Under the pieces are notes generated by a model. That model was not told the origin of the DNA. It saw nothing but the letters and a program-made list of their open reading frames with translations, and did no database searches. The position numbers and the translations under genes were made by a program. A DNA stretch of 64,000 nucleotides. Source: Argopecten irradians (taxonomy: Eukaryota; Mollusca; Bivalvia; Pectinida; Pectinidae). The DNA is taken from positions 40,823,697 to 40,887,696 of the forward strand of contig NC_091145.1 of assembly GCF_041381155.1 (NCBI RefSeq), in the 5' to 3' direction. Below, piece after piece: positions 12,383 to 25,000 of the stretch. Position 1 is the first letter of the stretch. Every line of letters begins with the position of its first letter.

Positions 12383-13740
12383 CGTCGTCTGGTTCCAAAT
12401 GTCAATGTATACCCCACTTCGTAACGCCATCAGATACGCCAATCCCGCATTTTAGCATGAATGTCCGATCCTATTGCATTTAGATAGTATTCCATACCTG
12501 TGACATTCATATGTATGTTCACGGAAAAGGATATACGTCAAAGGTGATTGCAAGAATGTATAGATATATCGAGTTTAATAACGTTGGAATATGTGTGGTC
12601 AAATTTAATCTTTATAAGAACAACTTCGATACTCTGGGGATATAACCGCTGTTATGTGTACCCATGGGACTATTTCATATCGCAATTGAAGGCAGTTGAT
12701 GAGGAAAAAAAACCTTGACCAATCACAGGCCTGCAGAAACTTACTTTGAAACAACACAGTCAATCACACTGCACCGTTGTTCAATTCTTTTGATGTATAT
12801 CAAAAAGACAAATCTACCTTCTCCTATGTGGTCGCACTGTGGTCGCACACAGAGCCTTGCTATGAAATACTCCAGTGGTGGAAACGAGGATGTTATTGTG
12901 AATTTTTATAATGGTATGATTTATACTACGTGTTTATCGGGTAAAACTCGACTTGAGGGGAAGGGGTATAGGTAATGAATAAGGAGGAGGGAGTGGAGAA
13001 AGAATAATCGATCGGGGTTTGGTGCAAATGTGACTTATTGGCCATTATATTTCCCGTCTAACGGATATAATATAAATACTCTTGTGAAATTTATCCTGAT
13101 TTATTATACTACTAGAATTACTACCCTCTATAATGTTGACAATGATAACCGACAATGAGAGATTGTCCATTACCATACACGGTGCCATAGTAAATTAGAT
13201 TATCTGACATTCCGGATAGTACAATGCGCTAGTGATAACTGATCGATATATTGGCATGGTTTTTATATTAACGGGTAGCTGACCGATTTGTTTAATTTTA
13301 TATTAGGTTTATCCACGATAAATGCAAAATATTCTATTTTGTATGCCTATCACTCATCTCTTTGACACAGAATTGATTCATTCGATACTTACTTGGGACA
13401 GTGGTACCGTTATCAGAAAAACGACGCTTCAATTGCACGCCGGTTGGACTTCCAGAACGCATAGTACAGTGTAGTTCGCTTAGTTTAACTACCCCTATCC
13501 CTTGTCAAATGGGTAATTGGGTTTATAGAAAACTGATGGGCATGCAAACTATTACTTTATTTGCTGTTGACATAAATTTTTTAACCGTTGTAACGAGATG
13601 AAATATATTGTATATAAGTCAATATACATGTACATACACCGTGTTTTCTGCAATCCATAATTATAAAATGTGTTCCATTTCAATAAAAATGTGTTTAATG
13701 TATTTCATAATAATGTTGATAGACTGGATACAAATTCTTT
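12383..13740 (+). other. Probable 3' UTR of the DSL ligand gene
   Basis: Non-coding sequence after the TAA stop. An AATAAA signal at 13682-13687 is the best polyadenylation candidate. Extent is inferred only from that signal. Confidence 0.4.
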
Positions 13741-15149
13741 CCGCTAGGCTGCACTCATAAATACTTGTATTTTCGGAGCGAAACCTAGCGGAGAGTAGAA
13801 ACACTACGGCAGGCAATCCTGGCTATAATTTTGATTCCATCTTTGCCTATTACAGAGTTACATCCCTTGCGGGTAGGTATGCACTGTGACGTCATTATTT
13901 GAGTCAAATCAAATAGTGTCAATCAATACCTACCTGTAATGGTGGATAACTATGTAAACGGAATACGTCTATTGTCTTTTAAAAGTGGCGTAGGCGGCAA
14001 AATATGTTATTTTAGGTAACAAATCACAACACAGTTTAGATATGATATTCGATGCAATTTATGTTCCAAGAGTTTTTTTCATTTATCCTTGTTCCTACTC
14101 TAACAATCTTTCATGAAGCTAATGTCTGTGTTGTCTTTCAAAACACATACGTGTACGTAATACTATAGGTTTCTGGTAAGAAAATATTGTTATTTAAAGT
14201 TGTATTTCTGGTAATTTTCATTGTAACGATATGTCGCTTTAATACCATATGGCAGCCTGTAAGAGAGTCGAAATCTAGGAATCATATATTCCTGGTTTTG
14301 AATCAGTACCTTCGGGTTTTGTCGGAATTCCGAATCGTATCACGTGACTGACGTCCACTCGCCCTGCACGTGGTGATCAAGGTAACTAGCGTAAGCGCAC
14401 CTGTGTTTGTTTACGTTTTCCTTCTGGTTAATATGAGCAAATCGTGCTGGTATATGTCCACAGAGCGAGTATTTGAACCATCCAATTCACGCATTGACGT
14501 AATTCAATATTGTGTGTATCAAATATTGTAATGAGCGAGAATTAATTTCTTTGTAAATCCAGTTTGCTGAGGTCGACCACATGTTTTGTTTATGAAAAAA
14601 TTGTTGACATTTTCTCTTGGTTTTACAACTCTCGTGTTACTTCGAGATTGTCGCGACGACGTTCGGAAGAGTTCGGAATGATTCGGCATCTTTCGAGCCT
14701 ATTTTTCACATGTACACGTTAAAAAGATTTTTTACATTTATAATTAAAAATACTTCCAGTTCTGTAACTTTATAAAAAGTGGTAAAATTAGAAAGTTTTA
14801 AACTCAGACAGACGGCGAAAAATATGTATAACACTTAAACAGTTTTCATTACGACAAAAAGAGCGAAAGTGATAGACCATACAACTTTAAGAAGAAACCT
14901 ACATATCAATAAATTGTTGGTTATTTTTTTGTAAAATTTACTTTGTGTAACAGTATGACATCAGACATATTTGTATACTGATTATATATACTGACTAAAC
15001 TGCATTTCGAGAAATGTGTTTTATGTGTGAGTACGTGTAAAATGTAGAGTTGTGTGTTTGGAATACGTGTGATAGATAATGATGAGAACGTGTAGACTGC
15101 CGTGTATATGTTCCTGAATATAATTCATTAAAATGTTTTATAATAATTA
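13741..15149. other. Intergenic; small imperfect palindrome
   Basis: 13877-13934 has GGGTAGGTAT near the left and ATACCTACC on the right, about 60 bp across, with TGACGTCA inside. 14340-14400 has CACGTGACTGACGTC and a second CACGTG. No gene model could be supported. Confidence 0.35.
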
Positions 15150-15290
15150 AGAGACTTATTTTGTTTTTGAAAGATGTTTTTCTTAAACCACTGAAAAACG
15201 TTTTCTCTATCAAAAACAGGAGAAGACGAGATCTGTATTTTTCTTTAGTTACCAAAGTTACTTACTTTACACTATTACCACCTTGAAAAG
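15150..15290 (-). repeat. Dispersed repeat family R2, inverted copy
   Basis: The complement reads AGTAACTTTGGTAACTAAAG then AAAAATAC, and TCTCCTGTTTTTGATAG further in, matching the plus-strand copies at 15385-15490 and 52528-52642. With the 15385 copy it forms an imperfect inverted pair. Confidence 0.6.
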
Positions 15291-15384
15291 TTCGAGCTTC
15301 ATTGTTACTTTACATTAAGGTTACGTTAAAAAAATGCATAGCACAATATGCTATATGGAATGAAGTGCCGTTGGCCAATGCTAT

Positions 15385-15490
15385 TTGAGCGGTAAGTAAC
15401 TTTTGTAACTGAAGAAAAATACTAAATCGTCTGCTGCTGTTTTTGATAGTGAATAAATACCATTTGTCAGCGGTGGAGCATCTTTAATGT
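15385..15490 (+). repeat. Dispersed repeat family R2
   Basis: Shares TTTGTAACTGAAGAAAAATA and TTTGTCAGCGGTGGAGCATC (then TTTA) with 52528-52642. It ends exactly where LINE sequence starts. Confidence 0.65.
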
Positions 15491-17640
15491 ATAAACATCA
15501 GTCAGGTTTACAGCCAGGTCATTCGACAGTTCATCAACTTATTGAATTATATCACACCTTATGCGAAAACAGAAAAAAAACCGTCCTTCATGTTTAGTTT
15601 TCTGTGATATTTGTGATAGGCGTTCGACCGTGTATGGCACAGGGAATTGGAAGTGAAACTAGCAAATTATGACATTTCCAGAAAATTGTTAGAGTGGTTT
15701 AAGAATTATATTAGTAATAGACAACAGCAAGTTTTTGTGGGAAATACAAAGTCTTTGGTTAAATCAACCAATGCCGGAGTTCCTCAAGGATCTGTATTAG
15801 GCCCTCTTTTATTCATTATATATATTAATGACATAGCTGATAACTTGGAAAGTCTTTGGAAATTATTCGCCGATGATGCCTCCTTATTATACTCTGATAC
15901 ATCTCCTCAAACAATTGAAACAAAAATAAATAATGATTTAGATAAAATTAAACACTGGGCTAGTAAGTGGCTAGTAAATTTTAATCCTTCTAAAACAGAG
16001 GCATTACTTATTTCCAACTCTGAACTTGACCATGCAATAGAAATTAAGTTAAATGTAAATGTAGACTTTGTAGAAAATCATAAGCACCTGGGAGTGGTAA
16101 TAAGCGAAAATTCTAAATGGAGTAGACATATCGAAAATATTTGTAAAAATGTGTCAAAACAGGTAAGTGATCTACGAAAACTTAAGTATTTGTTAAACAG
16201 ACGAACTTTATACAAAATTTACAGAGCATATATTCTTCCATTACTAGAATACTGTTGTGAAGCTTGGGACGGATGTACTCTCGGTGACGCAGACAATTTA
16301 GAAAAACTACAGTTAGAGTCTATTCGTATAATAACTGGTTTACCATCGTATGCAAGTAGGGTTTCATTATACTCAGAAAGTGGACTTGAACCATTAGCAA
16401 ATAGAAGAAAGAAGAGAAAACTACAGCTTTTTTTCAAAATTCAAGCTAACCTCACGCCAAATTATCTTCCAGCTTTACTACCTCCTTTAGTGTCACAAAA
16501 TTTAGAATATAACCTCCGTAATGCTAACAATTACTCCTTACCTAACTTCAGGCTTCAACTTACTAATAGTTCTTTTTCACCCCTCTACTTTTCGACTTTG
16601 GAACAACTTAGACCCTGTTATAAGACAGAGTATGACAGCCCCACTTTTAAACACTCTCTTAGTAAGTTAAATGACATAAATAGTCCCTCGTATTATTTGT
16701 TTGGAGACAGGAAAACTAATATTTTACATGCTAGATTAAGGATAAATTCAAGTACTCTAAACGATGACTTATTTCATGCTAATTTAATTGATATCCAATT
16801 TTTTCATTGAGGACATTCTATTGAAAATGCTTTTCACTATTTTTTAATTGCAATAAGTATGTAGATCAGAGAATAAAGTGGTACCGTGAGTTAAATGACT
16901 TCATCCCACTGGACCTTCAGCTAATTTTACATGGCAGTCATGAATTATCTAAAGCAGACATTGAAAAAATATTTCTGCACACTCAGAAATATATTAACGA
17001 TACAAAAAGATTTTGATTTTACATCTGTACATTCTCTATCACATACCTCTTTCTATTCAAGTTACAATTGTGCAAGCCTTCCTAATTTTTTCCAACATAT
17101 CTCTCTTCAGTACTTGATACATTTGATATATTGTGTATTTGAAATAATTCATATATATATAAACTGTTTACCTACTTTAACTTTATCAAAGACTGCGTCT
17201 TCTATTTTTCTCGACTCATATGGCACTTGCGAAACGGAAATATCAGAACGAAAGGAATGAACAACGTGAAGGAAAACCATAGAAGGAGATATGATGAACA
17301 TTGATAAGCCGAAAGTTGTGCGTAGTGGATTGTGTACTTGTGTCATCTGGGTCGAGAAAGATCATTCACGCAGTTTCATGCCTTAACTATAATTTATGAT
17401 AATATAAGTTAAGGCCTCCGTCACATTCTTTTCATATACCTGCACCTTCTTACATCCTATCTTTACCCTTCCCTTATCCACACTTCCACACAAAATACTA
17501 TTTATTTTATTGTTAATGTCATTTTGTATAATTTTATATGTGTTACCTGATATTGTATGGAAAGGGCTTAATATAAGTTGGAAAACTTGTGCCCAACCCT
17601 ATTGTACATATTTGATACAATAAAATATGTTTAAATTAAT
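15491..17640 (+). mobile_element. Decayed 5'-truncated LINE (Jockey/CR1-like reverse transcriptase)
   Basis: Starts inside the RT domain (SGLQPGHSTVHQLIELYH), with at least one frameshift near 15595-15625 before the AFDRVWH motif. The long ORF follows. A TGA at 16808-16810 sits where a Cys of the C-terminal zinc-binding motif is expected, and the frame then resumes as GHSIENAFHYF and, after a shift, CNKYVDQRIKWYRELND. The 3' UTR ends with AATAAA at 17619-17624 in ACAATAAAATATG. At least three lesions, so not autonomous. Confidence 0.82.
15647..16810 (+). pseudogene. LINE reverse transcriptase, C-terminal part
   Basis: About 387 codons of RT. Visible motifs are LLEWFKNYISNRQQQVF, GVPQGSVLGPLLFIIYIND (fingers/palm), the catalytic FADDAS (F-A-D-D rather than Y-A-D-D) near 15865, and KTEALLISN then HLGVV in the thumb. 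The first codon is not ATG; the frame enters by a frameshift from upstream. Enzymes of this type copy element RNA at nicked chromosomal DNA. The PQGSVLGPLLF spacing is typical of the Jockey/CR1/I assemblage; a finer clade call would need a tree. Confidence 0.85.
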
Positions 17641-18515
17641 TAATCTGAAAAAGACTCTCGTTTCTCTTCTCGACGCCATCTTTGTTTTTTGAAGCGACGC
17701 TTCAAAATTTATCTGGCGCTATTTAGTTTTCCTAAATTAGTCCGTTTATCAATATCTTATTTTTCCAAATTAAGCACGGAGCATTCCGTTTACACCTTTC
17801 CCTTACCGTCCACGCACTATATGCTGTTTTTATTTATCCCGTCGGTGATTAGGTGAATGGAAGTCATGCGATTTACAAGTGTCTTCGTGACGTTGCTAAC
17901 GTTGGGACGAAACCAGAATTCATTTAGATTTACAAAACTTATGAGATTTTAACAAACGCAGAAGACAATACAACAACAATATTTCACTGAATGCAGCATG
18001 TGAGAGTGCAAGGGTGTGTATGATCACACAGGTGAGAAAGAGTGAAATAAGGTAGAAGAAAACATTATTTGGACAATTTATGAAAACAGGGCACTTGCTT
18101 TAGAAATATTTATTTAGTCATTTAACTATAAAAACTACCTTCACAATAGTATACATATAATTAATCTGCACAACATTTGCAATTACAATATGATATTTTG
18201 ATAAAGATTTTGCCATATTCTGCACTTATTTATGCATGTGAATACCGTGGTAGCAACAAAAAGTACCTGAAAAGCAACATATCATGATTTTTAGCCCAAA
18301 ATTGCAGAAAATTGTACAGTTTTTTCTTAAGACCTGCTTTAAATTGACCATTTCTCTCACAATGGCAAAATCAGCTAATTTATTTCATAAGTCGGTTGTT
18401 TGGATTTTTCAATAATTTTGCCTGAACCCGCGCCATGGATTTTGCTTCAAGTAAAGCTAGCGTTTCCTGTCAAGACGCACTTCCGGAGGAGCCCAAAATT
18501 GTAATATCTAACCTA
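17641..18515. other. Intergenic, nothing recognised
   Basis: AT-rich non-coding DNA between the LINE end and a small hairpin element. No ORF or repeat signal. Confidence 0.5.
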
Positions 18516-18523
18516 TTTTAGTT

Positions 18524-18610
18524 CAATCTCTCCATTGGTGCATTGCAGTCTCACAATTTCACCTCTGTCGACGGAATATGGGGACTGCAATGGACCATGG
18601 GAGAGATTGA
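18524..18610. mobile_element. 87-bp foldback element with 8-bp flanking repeat
   Basis: Arms CAATCTCTCC...CATTGCAGTC and GACTGCAATGG...GAGAGATTGA are inverted copies. Immediate flanks are the direct repeat TTTTAGTT at 18516-18523 and 18611-18618. An 8-bp target duplication would fit hAT-type transposition; the family is not recognised. Confidence 0.6.
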
Positions 18611-18800
18611 TTTTAGTTATGTTTATTTTAAAAAATATAAACTTACATAAACCCTCCATGTTGGATGTACTAATTTCAGAAAATATTTGATTTTTTTTTG
18701 ATTTTTTTATGCATTGTTCAAAACAGGGGCTCCCAACTTGATAAAGATAAAGACCGGGACTAGGCTGTTCTTCTGTGGTCTGTTACCAAACTCTGAATGT

Positions 18801-18905
18801 CGTCTTTTCGTCTTTTCGGGCGAAAAGACGAGAATTTAGAAACCTTAAATTTGTTTTTTTCTTCTTTTTGTCCCGATGGCGAAAAGACGACAATTAAAGG
18901 CGCTA
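18801..18905. other. GAAAAGACG hairpins upstream of the BHMT-like gene
   Basis: CGTCTTTTCG (18809-18818) and CGAAAAGACG (18821-18830) form a perfect 10-bp stem with a 2-nt loop. The motif recurs as GCGAAAAGACGAC at 18889. Position about 200 bp before the proposed first exon at 19094 would suit a promoter-proximal element, but function is unknown. Confidence 0.45.
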
Positions 18906-19093
18906 ATTAGCGTTCATCTTTTCATGTTTCATTTTTCGTCTGTTCGCCTCGAAACACGATATACGGTAACAGAAATGGCACAAATCAGCCACCGTATACC
19001 TTTGTTGTGTCTGTTAGACCGACATAGTGTGGTTTGACATTGGTTTGTCCTCAATAGATAGTAACACCTGCCTGTTCCAGTTAATACATCAAA

Positions 19094-22000
19094 ATGTCAG
19101 CAACAGGTAAGTGCTTTTACTCTATAAAATTAATTATAGTTTGTACAAAATATACAATCTATCGATCACATTATATGGTACTATATTATTGAATTTAGAA
19201 TGTTAGAATAACCTCAACGATAGCACGGCTTCAGTCAAAATGTCTGACGAAGTATTTATTTTTATCATTCCTACTTCTCATCGTCTCTTTTGTTAAACAA
19301 AATATTATGAACGGGTATTCCAGTAATAACAGTTACCAATGCAAGTCTAACGATCCCCCGACCCTACAGTAAATACCTTATTTTTATTATTTGTTATGTT
19401 ACATCTCAAACATAGCGAAGTGATACACAATTTAAAAGATAAAGATAAAGTTCATAATCCAAGAGAAGATGTTTTTTCAATGGACGTTTGTGCTCTGAAC
19501 CGTAACACCATTCGAGATACTTAGACCGTTAAGAACTTTTTATCATGTACATGTAAAGCTAGTCTATATGATGGATTAATTATTTCAACTACGCATAAGT
19601 ATATTTGTGCAAACGGCGTATCTGGTTTTTTTCTATCGAAATAACAATCTTGAATGCGGTCAATAATTTAGTAGGGTTCACACAAATTACAAAGTTTATT
19701 TGCGTTCTTATTTGTGTATCTTTCTATAGAAATAAAACACCTGGAAATTGGTAGTGTTCACGAAAAGCTAGTTATTGATACCATTCAGTGGTTATTGTAA
19801 TGGAATAAACATGATAACAGCTCAGGCGTTACGCGTGATCATGCATCAGATATGAATAATATTTAAATACTTTTTTCCGGTCGAAGATATTAAGTCGCTC
19901 TAGCAAGTAGTTTATCTAAATATAGCATGAAAGTAGTCCTACCAGACGTGTCAGTAGTTACGATACATGTACAGTCTACTACATTTTGTATGTACTACAA
20001 TATTGACTGGTTTACATATAGTCCGCTAAACCTGCCTATATTATTAGGCTTTTTTAATTTTTTTTTTTTTTTTTGCCTTATATATAGTCAGCTCGCGGTA
20101 CCTCTTAAAAATGTGAAATCGTAGGCCAGATTTGGCCTACGCTACGTCAGCGGTATATTTCTAATATATCGTCCATGCAATGCCGGGAAAACATACACAT
20201 ACCTATATATTGGGATCTTATGTACTCCACTGCCCCCATGTTACATCCCATTTATGAAATTAAACAACTCTGCACAATGAAATACTTCCGAGACCCTTCT
20301 ATTTCACACATTTGTAATGGCCGCCGTATACACATTTAGTAGATCAAACGGCAGCCAATCAACTTCGCTTCCGGTTTTATTTTTAAAAAAACCACGTGTA
20401 TTTGAAAGATAAACACAATTCAACTGTGTATATGCTACATGTATATGCAACGTGAATATCGCGAAAGTGATGCGGTACCAGCAATAGTCGTGTTCAATTT
20501 GAATATTTGACAACATGTCGTGTATATCGACCATAATTTCACTATAAAAACTCTAACTGGCTAGCATTTTGTTTATCTTTCAACTACACGTGGTTTTTTT
20601 AAAAATAAAACCGGAAGCGAAGTTGATTGGCTGACGTTTGCTCTACTAAATGTGTATACGGCGGCCATTACAAATGTGTGAAATAGAAGGGTCTCGGAAG
20701 TATTTCATTGTGCAGAGTTGTTTAATTTCATAAATGGGATGTAACATGGGGGCAGTGGAGTACATAAGATCCCAATATATAGGTATGTGTATGTTTTCCC
20801 GGCATTGCATGGACGATATATTAGAAATATACCGCTGACGTAGCGTAGGCCAAATCTGGCCTACGATTTCACATTTTTAAGAGGTACCGCGAGCTGACTA
20901 TATATTAGGCAAAAAAATTTTAAAAAAAGCCTAATAATATAGGCAGGTTTAGCGGACTAGTTTACATAGTAAACATATGCAAACGGGGAGATGACAACAC
21001 ACGGTAAGTCTATTACAAAATATAACTGATATTTCAGAATCTTGTCTTGTAGGAAGCTATGCCTTCTTAGGCAAAAGTAGGTCCAGAATATGTTCTTTCG
21101 CTAGGGCCGATGTGAAAAGAAGTTCATGAGCAAAGTAAACAGGATATCTTAAGTAGTTTCATTGAGTCAACTTGAGTGAGAATTATAATATATTGATATG
21201 TTAAGATTCATGATAATTTTTTTATCAGAACAGGTATATTTAGGCCTACCAAACTAAGACGATAGTGCTAACACAAAGACGCCATTTGTGACAAACGCAT
21301 TAAGTATGAACTGCGAATTTGATGAAATGTTCACTTAGTAGCGGGTACTTTTATGCTTGTGGACAAACACGTTAAAGACTTCGTAAATTCTATAGACGTG
21401 TCGGAATGTCATCATCGCCTTTCCTATTCGGTGACCTCTAGTTCTTCACTTGAAATAACGCAACTGTTTGAATTTATTTTAACACGTGTACTTCTAATTT
21501 ACGATCTCTACACCCCTGGACTAAAACTGGAGGCAACAGAACAGGTAATTTAGTCGTTTGACGTTACATCAAAAGAGCCGTTGAACAGTACATTGCGGTT
21601 GCTATGTGGCTTTGAGGTTGGGCGTCGATCTTTCTGTAGTTTTCAAATTAAATTTTTGCAGGCCTGTGATTGGTTCAGCTGTTTTCAGCTGAGCTGCCTT
21701 CCTTCAGTTTTACTTTGAGATAGTCCATGGGTGTAAAGATCGTATGTGATCGGAATCCCTGGAGTTTCGAGAATGATTTTGTGTTAGACTTATGAAAACA
21801 TAACTAACAGACATTTTTACTTGTCTAAATTGGTTACTATCACTGTTGTTATATCCACCTCTTGATTAAAGATGTAATTCATAGAAAACCTAGAAAACAT
21901 GTACTCTGTGTACAACAACTTGTGTACAAGATAAGGTTGTTTGATCCATGATATACACGAGAAGATATTGGTCGATCGAAAAACGGTACATTTTATTGGC

Positions 22001-25000
22001 TTTTTCGATGACGTTTCTATAGGCCTGTGAAAGGTCAGATTTATTTTTCTCCTGAAATGTTTTATTATGACATACATATATAATATTACATGAGTGATCA
22101 TTTCAATTTTTTTTCGAGCCATAAGATATCCAATAACTATAACAACCTTCATTTCGAAGAATCCTAACGTCAAAATGAGGTGCAGACATCCAGCGGAGGT
22201 CGCCATTTTGTTATGATGATCCATACATAAGTATAATGGTATGATCAATACTTTAAAATTTACGTAAATTTATCATAGTCTAAAGATATATATTAACATG
22301 TATCGATGTATATGTGGATTACTTTAATGTGTATCGATGTATATGTGGATTACGTTAATGTGTATCGATGTATATGTGGATTACGTTAATGTGTATCGAT
22401 GTATATGTGGATTACGTTAATGTGTATCGATGTATATGTGGATTACGTTAATGTGTATCGATGTATATATCGATTATGTCGGAGCGTGACCTAACAAGTG
22501 TAGACAAAGCTGTGAGGTAACAGCTACACATCTGTACAAAGTCAAATATAGCCATCATGTGCATGTTCTAATATAATAACCGTATGCTTGTGTATATTAA
22601 CCTAAGTATAGAATTGATGTGTTATCCAGATGTCCCTTCACAAAGTATGTGTGAACAGACTTAACTCTTACAGGTGTTGCTGAAATAGGCTCCCATATAA
22701 ATGGTTGTTAATTGATAAATTAAACGAGACTTACCTGGAAGTTGAAGTTTGATTGGAATTCTACTTCATCACTGTCGGGAACGGAGGAATCACATGAGAT
22801 AGCGCTAGCTAGCTGGACTTCAGTATTTAACATCAAATGGTCGAAGATGAATCACGTGTATATGGGTGGGAAAAACACCAGTAATTGACAATCACCGAAT
22901 AATTCCGTATTATAAGATAATCCAATGAAAAGGAACTGCAAATGAAATTATATATGCACCTTTGTCAAAATAAAGGGCGGGCATGTGATTCCTCCGTTCC
23001 CGACAGTGATGAAGTAGAATTCCAATCAAACTTCAACTTCCAGGTAAGTCTCGTTTAATTTATCAATTCTACTTCATCACATGTCAAGGTCACTGCGGAA
23101 CCACATGAGAGTTGAAAGCTCTGAGGCCATTTGATAAGATTAGAAAAATAACGATAAAACCGACATAAATGTCAATATGATTATATTATACACCAATAAA
23201 AGCCACAATAAGTTCCAAAACATGACAATGTCAGTATATTGCTTAAAGTCACCACGTTTTTTAAAGAATATTATCCGATCTGTTATAAAATTTTTGGAAA
23301 GTTTTTGCAGATCGCCATCCCACCTTTTCCATTATCTGTGATACTGGAACACCCTGTGCCACTGAAGCTGATGTGGATGCCGACCGGGTGCTATGGGATT
23401 TGAATATTTCTGTAGATACTGGAACACCCTGTGCCACTGAAGCTGATGTGGATGCCGACCGGGTGCTATGGGATTTGAATATTTCTGTATCGATACCACT
23501 TGATGACATAACAGTTTTAATCCACCTTGAGATAGTGCTGGCCGAAACACTTTTATGAGGTTTATGAAAACTAATCAATAGTCTATCATCTTCACGAATG
23601 TCAGATGTCATTTTAATGTATTTCAATAAATGAATCACCACACACAAATTTTCGTTGCTGAACTTCTCAAATGTTAGCACTGATAAATGTTTACCTGGTT
23701 TGCTTTGTTTTAACAAGGCTGACACTTTTATTTCAACATTATCCTCCACACATTTGACATTGTTTACAGATAAAGTGTGAAGTGTTTGGACACGCTGGCC
23801 AGAAACTAATGCTAAAAGCATTGTCAGCTTGAGAGTAAGACCTTTCAACGAAATATTTCCAATGTTAATTGATTCCAGATAATCTAACACAGTTTTCACA
23901 TCCCACGTGTGGGTGTATCTCGGTAGGCTGGGTCGCTGATTATAAACACCTCTCATGAATCGTTTAACCAACGCGTGTTGACCCAAAGTACCAATTACAC
24001 TGTCTTCCAAATTGATTACAGTTGATAGGGCACTCTTGGCAGTGTTAATAGCCGAATACCCCACTCCTTTCTCAAACAGCTGTGTTAAAAACATTAGGAC
24101 TGTTCGCACATTAGATCGAAAGGGATCCAAAGTCCGCTGACTGCAGAACCCCTCCCACTGTTTGAGATAACACTGGTACTGCTTTGATGTCTTTGGCCGC
24201 CAGGAGGACACAATGATATCAGTAGTTTGTTGTGAAAGGTTTTGACCCTCGATGGATTTCCGGATAAATGACAAACCAGAAGATCGAGTTTCTTCCAGAT
24301 TTGGTGAATCATTTCTGGATGAAGTGGTAACTGGAGTAACTGTTTGTTTCGTTTTAGCAACAGTGGTTTTGAAATAAGCATGTTCATTGCTGTTGCATAA
24401 TATGGTTGTGTTGGCCAGTTTGGAAGCACCACAATTCCCGTCGTTTGTTCTATAGAAATCTTTTGAAGAACTGCTGGTAGCAGGCTGAAAGGAGGAAAAC
24501 AATAAAAATTATATTTAGACCATGTCATAGTAAATGCATCTACAGCAAATGCTTCAGGTTCAGGCCTCCATGACACATATTTTTGAATTTGTCGGTTTAA
24601 CCTTGATGCAAAAAGATCAATATCAGGAATGAAATTCAAGTGTTTCATTGATCTCTCGAAAACTACCTTCGAGAGCATCCACTCAGTTTCTGTATTAAAA
24701 TTTCTACTTTCGTAATCAGCTGATCTATTGTCTATCCCAGGAATGTGAGTAGAACTTAACCAGATATGCCGAGCATAAGCCCATGACCATATTTTTCTAG
24801 CCATAGCATTACATTCAAGGGACCTACTGCCCCCTTGTTCCCGGATATATGATACAGCAGTCATAGAGTCCATTAATAACTGAATGTGAATATTTTCCTT
24901 ATCATTGCATAAAGCTTTTAATGAGAAGAAAGCAGCTTGTAATTCTAGCACATTAATGTGGTGGTTTGATTCACACGTCTTCCAAGGCCCCCCAGCTCGA

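Noticed and set aside
21817..22248. 143-codon minus-strand ORF
   Set aside because: AT-rich, no motif, in an intron; composition like surrounding non-coding DNA.
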